DNA from: FEN-1279 sp964501535
Lineage (GTDB): Bacteria; Bacteroidota; Ignavibacteria; Tepidaquicellales; Tepidaquicellaceae
Direction of reading: 5' to 3'
DNA: 64,000 nucleotides
Assembly: GCA_964501535.1 (NCBI GenBank)
Contig: CAZCSV010000004.1
Coordinates: 197,597 to 261,596, forward strand
The position numbers and the translations under genes are program-made. Shown piece after piece: positions 1-8,862 of this stretch (positions are counted from its first letter, which is position 1; each line of letters opens with the position of its first letter). Below the pieces are notes generated by a model. The model saw nothing but the letters and a program-made list of their open reading frames with translations, searched no databases and had not been told where the DNA came from.

Positions 1-453
1 GTCGCTTGTTATATAGGTATATCCCTTATCTTCCAGGCATTTAATCATATCGATTTGTTCCCGGATATTATCCGTTGCTTTGCAATAAATCGTTGGAGGT
101 ATAATATTCAAAAGCGAGATATCATTCATAAAAGCGTTGGTATAAAAGTCGGCAATTTCCCAGACGGTTTTACCTTCTCTTGAAGAGCCCTTTTCCATTT
201 TATCTTCGCCCTCATCGTCATCGGAGACGAGGTGGCCGACATCCGTAATATTCACAACATGTTTGACATTATAGCCGTTATAGAGCAATACTCTTTTCAG
301 AATATCCTCGAAGAAGTATGCCCGCAGGTTACCGATGTGGGCGTAATTATATACGGTCGGACCGCAGCAATACATTTTTGCGATACCCGGTTCAATCGGA
401 TTAAATTTTTCTTTTTTACGGGTTAATGTATTATATAATATCAAATTTTTCAT
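1..453 (-). CDS. cysS: Cysteinyl-tRNA synthetase, N-terminal part (runs off window)
   Basis: The frame is open from an ATG at 453 on the minus strand to the window edge, giving the first 151 residues. It charges tRNA-Cys with cysteine in the cytoplasm. The start reads MKNLILYNTLTRKKEKF. CCGPTVYN near residues 29-36 holds the zinc-binding Cys, and YAHIGNLR near 37-44 is the class I HIGH motif in its HIGN form. NITDVGH follows, then the acidic DDDEGEDKMEKG stretch and TVWEIADFYTNAF, as in many CysRS of this group. The C-terminal KMSKS loop and anticodon-binding part lie outside the window. It is divergent from the SIMPL gene, with a 141-base AT-rich spacer. The family call is firm. Confidence 0.95.
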   Translation of the reverse strand, partial: MKNLILYNTLTRKKEKFNPIEPGIAKMYCCGPTVYNYAHIGNLRAYFFEDILKRVLLYNGYNVKHVVNITDVGHLVSDDDEGEDKMEKGSSREGKTVWEIADFYTNAFMNDISLLNIIPPTIYCKATDNIREQIDMIKCLEDKGYTYITSD

Positions 454-594
454 ACTTCAAATTAAGATTATTTAATTTTAAAATAAATTCAAAAACTATT
501 TATTTTACGGTAAATAAGGAAATTTGCGATAAGGAAACTTAATTGTATTTTATTAGTATAAACGTTAAGTTTAAAACAAATAAAACCAACCAAT

Positions 595-1365
595 ATGGAA
601 AATCAGTCTAGAGACGGCTATTCTGCTCTTGCGATAATACTTGCACTGGGTTTAATCATTGCGGCTTTCATTATTTCAAACACGTGGAAAAAGGTTTCGA
701 GGGGTAATGTAACCATAACCGTTACGGGGTCGGCATCGAAAGATATAAAATCCGACCTTGGGATATGGGACGGTTCATTTTCGAACGAATCCGCTGTATT
801 AACCGATGCTTACGCAAAGCTTAAGGAGAGCAACAGAAAAGTAAAGGAATATTTGATTTCGAAGGGATACACGGAAGACAAGATAAAATTTTCCGCTATC
901 AGCACGACCACTTTATACGAAAGCAAGCAGCAATCTTCTTACGACTACGAATACAGTGGGAAGAAGACTTCGACAGGGGGGAAGGTAATCGGTTACAGGC
1001 TTATGCAAGGTGTCTCGGTTGAATCACAGGATGTAGATAAGATAGATTTGCTTTCGAGGGAAGTGACGGAATTAATAAATCAGGGAGTTGAAATAAACTC
1101 CAATCCTCCGAGGTATTTATACACGAAGATAGGTGATTTGAAGATTGAGATGATAGGACTTGCAACTCAGGATGCAAAAAACCGTGCAGAGCAGATAGCA
1201 CAGAGCACTGACAACAAGGTAGGAGAAGTCCGTTCGTCGAAGACGGGTGTAATGCAGATAAATGCAAAGAACGAATCGCAGGTATCCGATTACGGGGTAA
1301 ACGATAACTCTTCGCTCGAGAAGACAATTACTTCGGTAGTGAATATCAGTTTCTCGATAGAATAA
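595..1365 (+). CDS. SIMPL domain (DUF541) protein, membrane-anchored
   Basis: 256 residues. One N-terminal transmembrane or uncleaved signal segment (about residues 10-28, ALAIILALGLIIAAFII) is followed by an exported SIMPL/DUF541 domain. That family begins with a strand like VTITVTGSASKDIKSDLGIWDGSFS and contains the helix DAYAKLKESNRKVKEYLISKGYTEDKIKFS, both present here. The C-terminal half carries the typical AKNRAEQIAQSTDNKVGEV segment. SIMPL proteins sit in the periplasm or at the envelope and have no agreed biochemical role. ATG start with no strong Shine-Dalgarno site. It converges on ade and appears monocistronic. The family is clear; the function is not. Confidence 0.88.
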   Translation: MENQSRDGYSALAIILALGLIIAAFIISNTWKKVSRGNVTITVTGSASKDIKSDLGIWDGSFSNESAVLTDAYAKLKESNRKVKEYLISKGYTEDKIKFSAISTTTLYESKQQSSYDYEYSGKKTSTGGKVIGYRLMQGVSVESQDVDKIDLLSREVTELINQGVEINSNPPRYLYTKIGDLKIEMIGLATQDAKNRAEQIAQSTDNKVGEVRSSKTGVMQINAKNESQVSDYGVNDNSSLEKTITSVVNISFSIE

Positions 1366-1460
1366 AATTGTATTCCGGGTTTAGGGAAAAGAAGTTTATA
1401 TCTCCGCCTGCTGTATATAACTTTTATATCCATAAAACCCATACAACGGGCAGTAATGAA

Positions 1461-3095
1461 TCAGTCAGTTATACTGCTGTCTACGAATTTAAAACTGTTT
1501 CCATCGAACAGGCCTTTATCGCTCAATTTCAGTGCGGGGATTACGAGCAAAGCCATAAAAGACAGTGTCATAAACGGTGCAGAGAGTTTAGTACCGAGAG
1601 CTTTTGCAAGTCTGTCTAATTTCAGATATTTTCCGGCAACCAGATAAGCATCATCATTTGACATTATTCCGGCGACCGGCAGAGGCAGGACATCCGTTTT
1701 ACCGTTATCAGCAATGCTGATTCCTCCCTTGCATTCAATGATTGCATTTACAGCATCACATAAATCTTTATCATTGGTTCCTACCGCTATAATGTTATGG
1801 GAGTCGTGACCCACGCAGGAAGCTAGGGCACCCTTTTTCAGGTTAAAATTCTTTATAAAAGATAATGCGGGTTTTGAGTTTCCGTACCGGTTTATCACGG
1901 TAATTTTAAGAATATCTCTTTCGGTATCGGCAACTATAAGACCATTTTCCACTTTAGGCTGAACGTCAATTTCGTTTGTAATCAGTTGTCCGTCGAGGGC
2001 TTCCATAACTCTTATTTTATTTCCCAGGTATTTCACTTCAAAGTCTTCGACGGTTTTCTTTGGGGTGTTGAAATTATTTATTGGTTCTTCGTTTACCGGG
2101 TTTATAAGGCTCTTTCCGTTTTCGGCGACAAGTTCTCCGTTTATGTATGTTTTAAGTATGTTAAGTTCATTTGGGTTATCCACTACGATAAAGTCGGCGA
2201 AGTCATTTATCTGCAGAAGACCCACATCAAGATTATAATGCCTGACGGCATTTACGCAGGAACACCGAAGGACATCAAAGATATTATAACCATGTTTTAG
2301 AGAGCGTTTAAAAATGTCATCGATGTGGCACTCGACGAGGTTATCGGGATGCTTGTCGTCACTGCAAAACATAACGGAATCGGTATATTCCGGAATCAAG
2401 GAGCGTAGGGTTTCATAATTTTTGGCGGCAGAACCTTCGCGGATTAATATTTTCATTCCGTTCCTGATTTTTTCGAGTGCTTCGTCCAGCGTAAAGCATT
2501 CGTGGTCGGTGGAAATCCCGGCTTTGATATATTTAATTAATTCTTCGCCTTTAAGACCGGGTGCGTGACCGTCGATTGGTTTTCCGTATTTTTTTGCTAT
2601 TTCGATTTTCTTCATAACGGACGTGTCGTTGAAAATTACGCCGGGGAAGTTCATCATTTCGCTTAAATACTTCAGATTATCCTCACGAAAAAGTTTCTCG
2701 ATATCATCGGGCGTGATTTCCGCACCCGATGTTTCGAATGCGGTTGCAGGTACGCACGAAGGAGCGCCGAAATAAAATTTAAAAGGAACTTTCTTTCCGT
2801 TATTAATCATAAAACGGACGCCGTTTATGCCGAGCACGTTCGCGATTTCGTGCGGGTCAGAGACGGTTGCGACGGTTCCGTGGACAACTGCGAGGCGTGC
2901 GAACTCAGACGGAATAAGCATTGAGCTTTCAACGTGAATATGCGCATCTATGAAACCCGGCATAATATAATTATTGTATTCGTTCGAATCTTCGGAAATG
3001 TTTTTGATTATTCCGTTTGATATTTCTATGGTACCCGAAAATATTTTTCTTTTAATCGGGTCTACTATGTTGCCCGAAATATTAAATGATTCCAT
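1461..3095 (-). CDS. ade: Adenine deaminase
   Basis: 544 residues, the normal length for the Ade/AdeC family. It converts adenine to hypoxanthine plus ammonia in purine salvage. It is an amidohydrolase: PGFIDAHIHVESSML near residues 46-60 holds the HxH metal ligands (H52, H54). GTVATVSDPHEIANVLG, the GHAPGL histidine and TDHECFT follow, and the CSDDKHPDNL aspartate lies further on. The C-terminal domain has the SCVGHDSHNIIAVG segment typical of Ade rather than of other amidohydrolases. It starts one base after the stop of the beta-lactamase gene, so the two are almost certainly co-transcribed although no pathway joins them. The ATG at 3095 gives a normal N-terminus. Confidence 0.95.
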   Translation of the reverse strand: MESFNISGNIVDPIKRKIFSGTIEISNGIIKNISEDSNEYNNYIMPGFIDAHIHVESSMLIPSEFARLAVVHGTVATVSDPHEIANVLGINGVRFMINNGKKVPFKFYFGAPSCVPATAFETSGAEITPDDIEKLFREDNLKYLSEMMNFPGVIFNDTSVMKKIEIAKKYGKPIDGHAPGLKGEELIKYIKAGISTDHECFTLDEALEKIRNGMKILIREGSAAKNYETLRSLIPEYTDSVMFCSDDKHPDNLVECHIDDIFKRSLKHGYNIFDVLRCSCVNAVRHYNLDVGLLQINDFADFIVVDNPNELNILKTYINGELVAENGKSLINPVNEEPINNFNTPKKTVEDFEVKYLGNKIRVMEALDGQLITNEIDVQPKVENGLIVADTERDILKITVINRYGNSKPALSFIKNFNLKKGALASCVGHDSHNIIAVGTNDKDLCDAVNAIIECKGGISIADNGKTDVLPLPVAGIMSNDDAYLVAGKYLKLDRLAKALGTKLSAPFMTLSFMALLVIPALKLSDKGLFDGNSFKFVDSSITD

Positions 3096-3096
3096 A

Positions 3097-3942
3097 TTAC
3101 ATTAATTTTATACTTTTTAAAATATTGTATGTTATTTCTTTTGCAATAATTCCGTTTACTTTTTTCTTAGAAATGATATTGGCGGCGAAAATGTAAGTAT
3201 TGTTTTTGTTTTCCAGATAGCCGACAAACCAGCCGATGGAATAATTTTCCTTCTTATTTATGCTCGAGCCGGTTTTTCCTCTCATAACCGAGGTATCGGT
3301 TTTATCGAGTATCATAATATCTTTAACTATTTCAAATGTTCTTTTTGAAAACGGAAGCTTATCATAATACAATTCGGTAAGAAATCCGACCTGTTCGTCA
3401 GCCGATATAGCTATTGAGTTCATCAGCCAGAATTTATCGAGCCCGCCGGAGATATCAATATTCCCGTAGTTCATTTTCTGCACATAGTATTTCATTTTCT
3501 CTTCGCCGATTCTTCTTGCGAGTTCTCTGTAATACCAAACAACCGAGTTGGCAAAAGCGGTTTTCAGGGTATGGTCTTTATTCCACGAATCCATCCACTG
3601 TTTGGTTCCGTCCCATTTCAAAGAAAAATTTTCGTCTGTTGCAATTCCTGTTTCGAGGGCGATAAGGGAATTCGGAATTTTAAATGTCGAGCAGGGCGAA
3701 TATCTTTTTTTGCACTGTTCCGAGTTGTATCTTTTGTAATAGTTATTTGTAACGTCAAAGAGAACGAATGCTCCGGAATACTCACCGAAAAAATTCGATA
3801 AATCGATTTCATAATTTTCGGGATTTTTCAGAGAAATATTTGTGTCGTTATCTTTTTTCGGATTTTGCGGTAAGTCGCTTTTCTTATTGCAGCCGGTAAA
3901 CAGCAGAACCGTCAGAGTTGATAAAATTAATATTTTTTTCAT
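3097..3942 (-). CDS. Class D (OXA-type) beta-lactamase, predicted lipoprotein
   Basis: 281 residues. It has a lipoprotein signal peptide ending LLFTGC (Cys18), so it is probably anchored to a membrane facing the periplasm. All class D active-site motifs are visible: STFK at 85-88 (acyl-serine and the lysine that is carboxylated in this class), SVV at 133-135, YGN at 159-161, and KTG at 223-225 followed by a WFVG strand. A tryptophan near 172 (KFWLMNS) may be the one that stabilises the carbamylated lysine. Hydrolysis of beta-lactams is likely. Many environmental class D enzymes are intrinsic and weak, so a resistance phenotype cannot be inferred. It is first of a pair with ade, and no regulator is adjacent. 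Confidence 0.93.
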   Translation of the reverse strand: MKKILILSTLTVLLFTGCNKKSDLPQNPKKDNDTNISLKNPENYEIDLSNFFGEYSGAFVLFDVTNNYYKRYNSEQCKKRYSPCSTFKIPNSLIALETGIATDENFSLKWDGTKQWMDSWNKDHTLKTAFANSVVWYYRELARRIGEEKMKYYVQKMNYGNIDISGGLDKFWLMNSIAISADEQVGFLTELYYDKLPFSKRTFEIVKDIMILDKTDTSVMRGKTGSSINKKENYSIGWFVGYLENKNNTYIFAANIISKKKVNGIIAKEITYNILKSIKLM

Positions 3943-3963
3943 GGAAATATAAGCTAAGCTTAT

Positions 3964-4698
3964 TTATTTACAGCAAGGCGGTTTTTTTTCTTCCGTTTCC
4001 TTGTCGAACATCTTTTGTATTTTTTCCGTCTTCGGACTTATGTAGGGAATGCCGAGACTCAATCCGCGGAGGATAAACAAGACGGCAATCAACCCCGCAA
4101 AATAAGGGATAACTTTAGAAAGCTTTTGTCTCACCTGTACGTTGACGAAATTTCCCGCGAGTGCGGTACCGAACATTACCGGAATTGTACCAATCCCGAA
4201 AAGAGTCATATAGAAAATTCCGCCGAGAACCTCTCCCGTAAGAAGAGCTCCTGCCAGTCCGACGTATACGAATCCGCACGGAAGGAATCCGTTTAGAATA
4301 CCTATAAAAAAGAGGGAGCCGACGGAGCCTTTTTTAAAAAGCGAGCCGAAATAGGATTTTATCTTCGACGTAAAATTTATAAAAGATAATTTATCCGATA
4401 TTTTTATTTTAAATTTCGGAGGTAAAATCACAATCAGCAATATAATCACGCCGGTAGCGATTGTAACGCCCTGCTGGAACTCAATGCTGATGAAGGAAAA
4501 GCTTTTTCCGAGCATTCCGAAAATCAAACCGAAGAACGAATAGGTAATAACTCTTCCGAAATTATAGAGCATTCTTCCGAAGTAAAAAGAAAGGCTTCTG
4601 AATGAGCCGGAAGGCAGAGCAAGCGCAATAGGACCGCACATTCCGATACAGTGAAGACTTCCGAAGAAACCGATTATTAATCCTTCCCAGATGTACAA
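3964..4698 (-). CDS. Six-helix membrane protein of the DsbD/UreH-like (TauE/SafE-annotated) family
   Basis: 244 residues with about six transmembrane helices. The N-terminus carries FGSLHCIGMCGPIALALP (residues 13-30), the signature of the COG2836/DsbD_2 membrane family, with the paired cysteines in CIGMC. A second conserved helix has NGFLPCGFVYVGLAGAL. The C-terminal tail is charged and ends in CC-K. Relatives occur near cytochrome oxidase maturation and copper genes and may move metal, reductant or sulfur species, but no such genes are adjacent here. It lies 21 bases upstream of the beta-lactamase on the same strand and may share its transcript. The substrate is unknown. Confidence 0.8.
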   Translation of the reverse strand: MYIWEGLIIGFFGSLHCIGMCGPIALALPSGSFRSLSFYFGRMLYNFGRVITYSFFGLIFGMLGKSFSFISIEFQQGVTIATGVIILLIVILPPKFKIKISDKLSFINFTSKIKSYFGSLFKKGSVGSLFFIGILNGFLPCGFVYVGLAGALLTGEVLGGIFYMTLFGIGTIPVMFGTALAGNFVNVQVRQKLSKVIPYFAGLIAVLFILRGLSLGIPYISPKTEKIQKMFDKETEEKKPPCCK

Positions 4699-4780
4699 GA
4701 TAAAAAAATTTATTTAATGCTAAATTAACAAACCTGATTTAAGAGGTCAACGTAAAAAGGTATTTACATCGCTAAAAAAT

Positions 4781-4815
4781 AAAAAGATTTCTGTCAGTGC
4801 GGCAGAAATCTTTTT
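4781..4815 (-). terminator. Rho-independent terminator
   Basis: A perfect 13-bp stem (4781-4793 with 4803-4815) around a 9-base loop. On the minus strand the stem ends in a T run. It lies 20 bases after the stop of the 742-residue secreted protein gene. The A run on the other side could let it act in both directions. Confidence 0.88.
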
Positions 4816-4834
4816 AAAAATATTTAACGATTTT

Positions 4835-7063
4835 TTATTTCAGCAGAACCATTTTTCTAATATCGGAAAAATCTTCTACGATTATTTTATAAAAATACAC
4901 ACCCGATGCAAGCACGGTTCCCTTTCCATATAGGCTTGGGTCGAAATCTATTTTATACACTCCGGGGCTTAATTTTTCGTTTACCAGCGTTGCGACTTCA
5001 CGTCCAAGAATATCAAAGACGGAAAGCTTAACGTATGATTTTTCGCTTTTCGAGTTCGGGGGCACATTGAATTTAATTATTGTTACGGGATTAAACGGGT
5101 TTGGGTAGTTCTGGTACAGCAGGAAATTTTCGGGCAGTTTTGTTTCTATTTTTTTAACGCCGATTAAGTTTGTATCCCCGCCCGATATTGTCTTGTAAAT
5201 TGTTCCAGTGCTGCCGACAATCCATCCTGTCAAATTCGACGTGAAGAACAAAGAAAAATTTACGGTTGAATAGCCTTTTGACTGGTCGAACCAGTTATCA
5301 CCTCCGTTTGTAGTTTTCACAGTTTTAGCTCCGCCGATAGCCCAACCGGTCTGCGGGGAAGCGAAAAACAATTCTTCGAAGTTGAGTGTTCCAAGATTCG
5401 GGACTCCGCCTGTCTGAGCGAACCAGTTTATCCCGCCGTTAGTTGTTTTTAGTATGGTTCTAATCCATCCCGAAATCCAGCCTGTTTGGGAGTTTATAAA
5501 TTGGACGGAAGTCAGGTATATATTTGTGGTTCCCGTTGGTTGCAGATTCCAGTTCGTTCCGCCGTTTGTCGTTTTGAGCAGTTTATCGTACCAGCCTACC
5601 GAATATCCCGTGCTTGAAGAAGTAAAATATATCGATTCAAGCGAGGCGGTATCGAGGGCTACGTTATATTGAGTAACCCAGTTATCCCCGCCGTTTATTG
5701 TTTTTATGATTAAACCTGTTCTTGGCGGAGTGCTTTTATAACCTGCAATCCAGCCGGTATCGGGTGAAGTAAAGAAGACGGATTTAAAATTATAATTATA
5801 GGTTTTGTATTTGCTAATCCAGTTCGCACCACCATTTGTGGTTTTAATCAGCCAGCTCGTATCGCCGACAATATTTTTTCCGATACCCCAGCCTGTTTGT
5901 TCGGAAATAAAGAACAGGTTATTGAAATGGACATTAGCGGGGGAGACCTGATTAGTCCAGTTATTTCCGCCATTGGTAGTTTTCACTATGGTTGAATTAT
6001 TTCCTGCCACCCAGCCTGTTTCGGAATCAATAAACTTGGCAGTATAGAGCGAATAAGTAAATCCGCTTGTAAGTCCGGTGAACGTGGAGCCGCCGTCCGT
6101 AGTCTTAAAAGCTTTCCCTTCGTATCCAGCAACGATTCCTGTATTTGAATTAATGAAATTCACCGTTCTCAGGTTAGTGGAATACGGGACAGAGAGAAAG
6201 TTCCAGTTATTACCTCCGTTAGTTGTTTTTAAAATTACACAGCCGTCGTTTCCACCGACCGCATATCCGGTATCGAGTGAGGGAAAAAACACAGAGGTAA
6301 ATCCGGAAATAGAGCCGGTAGTGAGGGTAGTCCAGGTTGTTCCTCCGTCAGTCGATTTAATGATTTTACCGCCTTCGCCTGCCGCCCATCCCGTATTTTC
6401 ATTTTTAAAGAAGACGGAATTCAGCGGCATCGAAACGCCGCAGGGATACGGAGTCCAGTTATTTCCGCCGTTGGTAGTTTTCAGTATGTTACCCGACAGC
6501 AAGGCGCCGCATATCCATCCGTTATTTTCGGAAACGAAATTAACAGACATCAGTGTTGCGGTACCGCCTCCGGTTTGCTGTACCCAAGTTGTTCCACCGT
6601 CGGTAGTTTTAATAATTTTTCCGCCCGAGCCGACTGCATATCCTGTCTGAAGAGAAGGAAAGAATATCGAGCCCAAATCCGTAGTAATACCCGTCGGTGA
6701 ATCCAGCCAGTTGTTACCGCCGTTAGTTGTCTTATAGATTTTTCCGGCTGAACCGCAAAGAAAACCGGTATTTTCATTAAGAAAGGACAGGGCAATAAAC
6801 GAAGTTGTATTCGGATAATTCCAGCAGGGAATATTATAGGTAAAAACAGTCCAGTTTATACCGCCGTTGGTTGTTTTTATTATGCTCCTCCCTCCGCCAC
6901 AAGCATAGATAATGTTTGGTGAAATCATTTGGGCTTTATAAATCGGGTCTGCAAGAGGATACGGATTCAGCAGGAACCATCCGCTTTGCGGAAAGGAAGT
7001 ATTACAATTAATTATACACCAGAACAGTATGAAAGCTGAATTGTAAAAACTTTTTACATTCAT
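4835..7063 (-). CDS. Secreted YCF48-repeat (BNR) protein with T9SS sorting domain, probable double propeller
   Basis: 742 residues with an N-terminal signal peptide. It contains 14 copies of a repeat of about 45 residues built on GxIxKTTNGGxNW, the YCF48/photosystem II assembly-factor beta-propeller blade. Fourteen is twice seven, so two seven-bladed propellers in tandem are likely. The last ~90 residues form a T9SS type A sorting domain: LYQNYPNPFNPVTIIKF, then an LSVFDILGREV strand, an SGVYFYKI strand and the terminal KMVLLK. It should cross the outer membrane by T9SS and be released or anchored at the surface. A strong terminator follows it. The ligand or role is unknown. It is a paralogue of the genes at 28151, 54111 and 55965. 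Confidence 0.88.
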   Translation of the reverse strand: MNVKSFYNSAFILFWCIINCNTSFPQSGWFLLNPYPLADPIYKAQMISPNIIYACGGGRSIIKTTNGGINWTVFTYNIPCWNYPNTTSFIALSFLNENTGFLCGSAGKIYKTTNGGNNWLDSPTGITTDLGSIFFPSLQTGYAVGSGGKIIKTTDGGTTWVQQTGGGTATLMSVNFVSENNGWICGALLSGNILKTTNGGNNWTPYPCGVSMPLNSVFFKNENTGWAAGEGGKIIKSTDGGTTWTTLTTGSISGFTSVFFPSLDTGYAVGGNDGCVILKTTNGGNNWNFLSVPYSTNLRTVNFINSNTGIVAGYEGKAFKTTDGGSTFTGLTSGFTYSLYTAKFIDSETGWVAGNNSTIVKTTNGGNNWTNQVSPANVHFNNLFFISEQTGWGIGKNIVGDTSWLIKTTNGGANWISKYKTYNYNFKSVFFTSPDTGWIAGYKSTPPRTGLIIKTINGGDNWVTQYNVALDTASLESIYFTSSSTGYSVGWYDKLLKTTNGGTNWNLQPTGTTNIYLTSVQFINSQTGWISGWIRTILKTTNGGINWFAQTGGVPNLGTLNFEELFFASPQTGWAIGGAKTVKTTNGGDNWFDQSKGYSTVNFSLFFTSNLTGWIVGSTGTIYKTISGGDTNLIGVKKIETKLPENFLLYQNYPNPFNPVTIIKFNVPPNSKSEKSYVKLSVFDILGREVATLVNEKLSPGVYKIDFDPSLYGKGTVLASGVYFYKIIVEDFSDIRKMVLLK

Positions 7064-7110
7064 ATGAAATCCTCCTGATTATAAATGTAATATAATTTTT
7101 ATTGAAAACA

Positions 7111-7140
7111 CAAAAAAGCCAAAATATTAAATGAGGCTTT
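7111..7140 (-). terminator. Probable weak rho-independent terminator
   Basis: On the minus strand AAAGCC (7135-7140) pairs with GGCTTT (7115-7120) across a 14-base AT loop and runs into a T stretch. It begins at the stop codon of the alpha/beta hydrolase gene. The stem is only six pairs. Confidence 0.5.
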
Positions 7141-7972
7141 ATTTAGCCCAATCGATAATTTCGGAAATTACTTTTTCGAGATTTTCGTTTGTCCCTTTAA
7201 ATGGATGCCCGGCGCCGAAAGTATGACCGGTATTTTCGTATAAGACAAGTTTTGATTTAGACTTATCCGACAGAGAGTACAGGGTTCCGGCATCCGAGTA
7301 GTCGACCGCAAGGTCTTGTTTTCCGTGAATAATGAGAACGGGTACGGAAATTTTTTTCATTGCTTTCCGGATATCGAGTCTGTCGTAATTTTTTTCGATA
7401 TCCTCTATGAACAAATAATTCATTCTCATCAGCTGTTTTGTTCTCGTATTGAGAACTTCGAGATAGCCCTCATCTTTCCATTTTCTTTTTCTTTCATCCG
7501 AGTATCTGTTAAACTCGGCAACGGAGGCGAGAGTAATAAGTTTTTTTATTCTTTTATCCCCGGATGTTTTGAGTATTGCAATTCCGCCACCTCTGGAATG
7601 ACCCGCAAGAGTAATTTCGTCGGGGTTGAAGTTGAGAGAATCAATATTTTCAAACAGGAAGTCGATAACATCTTCGAGGTCATCGAGTTCGCGGGAAAAA
7701 GTATTTTCCGCAAACAAATCCAGCCGGGTAAAATCAACCGGATTTTCCGTTGAATTATCCATTCCGTTAAGCGAGAAGTTAAAGCTGACGGTAAATATAT
7801 TTTCCGAAGAAATTTTATCCAGCATATAGGGAAAGCTTCCCCAGTCTTTGAAGCCTTTGAACCCGTGGCAAAAAATCAGAGCGGGGATACGGGAATCAAC
7901 ATTTTCCGGGAATCTGATATCAATAGAAATTGGATATCCGTGCCTGTTTTGAATTTTAATATTTCTTAGCAT
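7139..7972 (-). CDS. Alpha/beta hydrolase (serine esterase/dienelactone-hydrolase type)
   Basis: 277 residues, no signal peptide, so cytoplasmic. The fold is shown by the oxyanion segment ALIFCHGFKGFKDWG (near residues 31-45), the nucleophile elbow AGHSRGG (Ser126), the acid-bearing VPVLIIHGKQDLAVD, and the catalytic histidine in ENTGHTFGAGHPF. The last segment is common in dienelactone-hydrolase-like and peptidase-S9-like acyl esterases. The substrate cannot be told. It begins one base after the stop of the DUF4097 gene and is probably translated from the same transcript. Confidence 0.85.
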   Translation of the reverse strand: MLRNIKIQNRHGYPISIDIRFPENVDSRIPALIFCHGFKGFKDWGSFPYMLDKISSENIFTVSFNFSLNGMDNSTENPVDFTRLDLFAENTFSRELDDLEDVIDFLFENIDSLNFNPDEITLAGHSRGGGIAILKTSGDKRIKKLITLASVAEFNRYSDERKRKWKDEGYLEVLNTRTKQLMRMNYLFIEDIEKNYDRLDIRKAMKKISVPVLIIHGKQDLAVDYSDAGTLYSLSDKSKSKLVLYENTGHTFGAGHPFKGTNENLEKVISEIIDWAK

Positions 7973-7973
7973 C

Positions 7974-8819
7974 TTATTTTACGATAGAAATCTTGCCGCC
8001 CGATGTTGTGCATTTAACAATATTACCGCCGCCGTTTATGATACCGTTTAATTTTTGACCCGAATAATCTTTTTCAACAAGAACGGAGAAATCGGTTTTG
8101 ATTTCACCGGCTGTTGTTTTAGCATCGAGCAAAGCTTTAAAGGTTTCGGGCAGAATGAGTTTAATATCGCCGCCGGTTGTATTAAGTGTCATTCCCATAT
8201 TGTTATTTCCCGAATATTTGACTTTAATATCGCCTCCTGAGGTAACTGCTTTCACCTCTCCTTCGGAGCCATCGAGGTTAATATCGCCTCCGGTTGTGAC
8301 AGCGTTCATATTTCCCTTGAACGTAGAAACTTTGATATTGCCGCCTGTAGTTTTTATCAAGGATTCCCCCGTGATTTCGGAAATATTAATATCTCCGCCG
8401 GTAGTTTCAAAATTAATATTGCCTTTGAGGTATCCGAGTTTAATATCGCCGCTTAATGTTTTAACATTTGCGTTAAAATATTTGGGAACGTTAACTTCAA
8501 TATACAATTCAATGCCTGTTCTGACCGCTTCATTTTTCAGATTGGTTGTAACGGTGATATTTCCGTCTTTATTTTCGAGGTTAAAGTCAACGGATTTAAG
8601 GGCTTCCTGGTTTCCGCCGATAACCACGTTAACGAGTTGTTTATCCCATGTTTTTACGGTAACGTTTCCTGTGAAAGTATTTATGTCAATATTTTTAAAG
8701 TTTGACGATTCGAAGGTTCTTTCGATCAGGGTAAAGTCGTCGGCGACGGAGATACTTACGCTTGTCAGAAATAACAAAAACAACGAGCAAAAAAATTTTA
8801 TCGCTTCAGCTTTTTTCAT
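7974..8819 (-). CDS. Exported DUF4097 (toastrack) beta-repeat protein
   Basis: 281 residues with a signal peptide ending near SVADDFT. The body is a right-handed-looking array of beta strands, with the word TTGGDI or a close variant recurring about every 20 residues (GNINFETTGGDINIS, ESLIKTTGGNIKVS, MNAVTTGGDINLDG, VKAVTSGGDIKVK). This is the DUF4097/toastrack family, which others have linked to envelope-stress and PspA-type gene neighbourhoods. Here the neighbours are an esterase and the PorD-like gene. The repeats produce a long antisense frame that is not a gene. Location: periplasm or outer surface. Function unknown. Confidence 0.82.
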   Translation of the reverse strand: MKKAEAIKFFCSLFLLFLTSVSISVADDFTLIERTFESSNFKNIDINTFTGNVTVKTWDKQLVNVVIGGNQEALKSVDFNLENKDGNITVTTNLKNEAVRTGIELYIEVNVPKYFNANVKTLSGDIKLGYLKGNINFETTGGDINISEITGESLIKTTGGNIKVSTFKGNMNAVTTGGDINLDGSEGEVKAVTSGGDIKVKYSGNNNMGMTLNTTGGDIKLILPETFKALLDAKTTAGEIKTDFSVLVEKDYSGQKLNGIINGGGNIVKCTTSGGKISIVK

Positions 8820-8862
8820 TTAAAAACTCCTTGTTAATTTTTATTATTGAATATATTTAGTT

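Noticed and set aside
6078..6650. 190-codon open frame antisense to the 14-repeat YCF48 gene
   Set aside because: Same reason: the antisense of KTTNGGNNW repeats is stop-poor. The proline/valine-rich product has no independent support.
8098..8823. 241-codon open frame antisense to the DUF4097 gene
   Set aside because: It mirrors the TTGGDI repeats of the real gene, which create periodic stop-free antisense sequence. It has no signal peptide or family motif.
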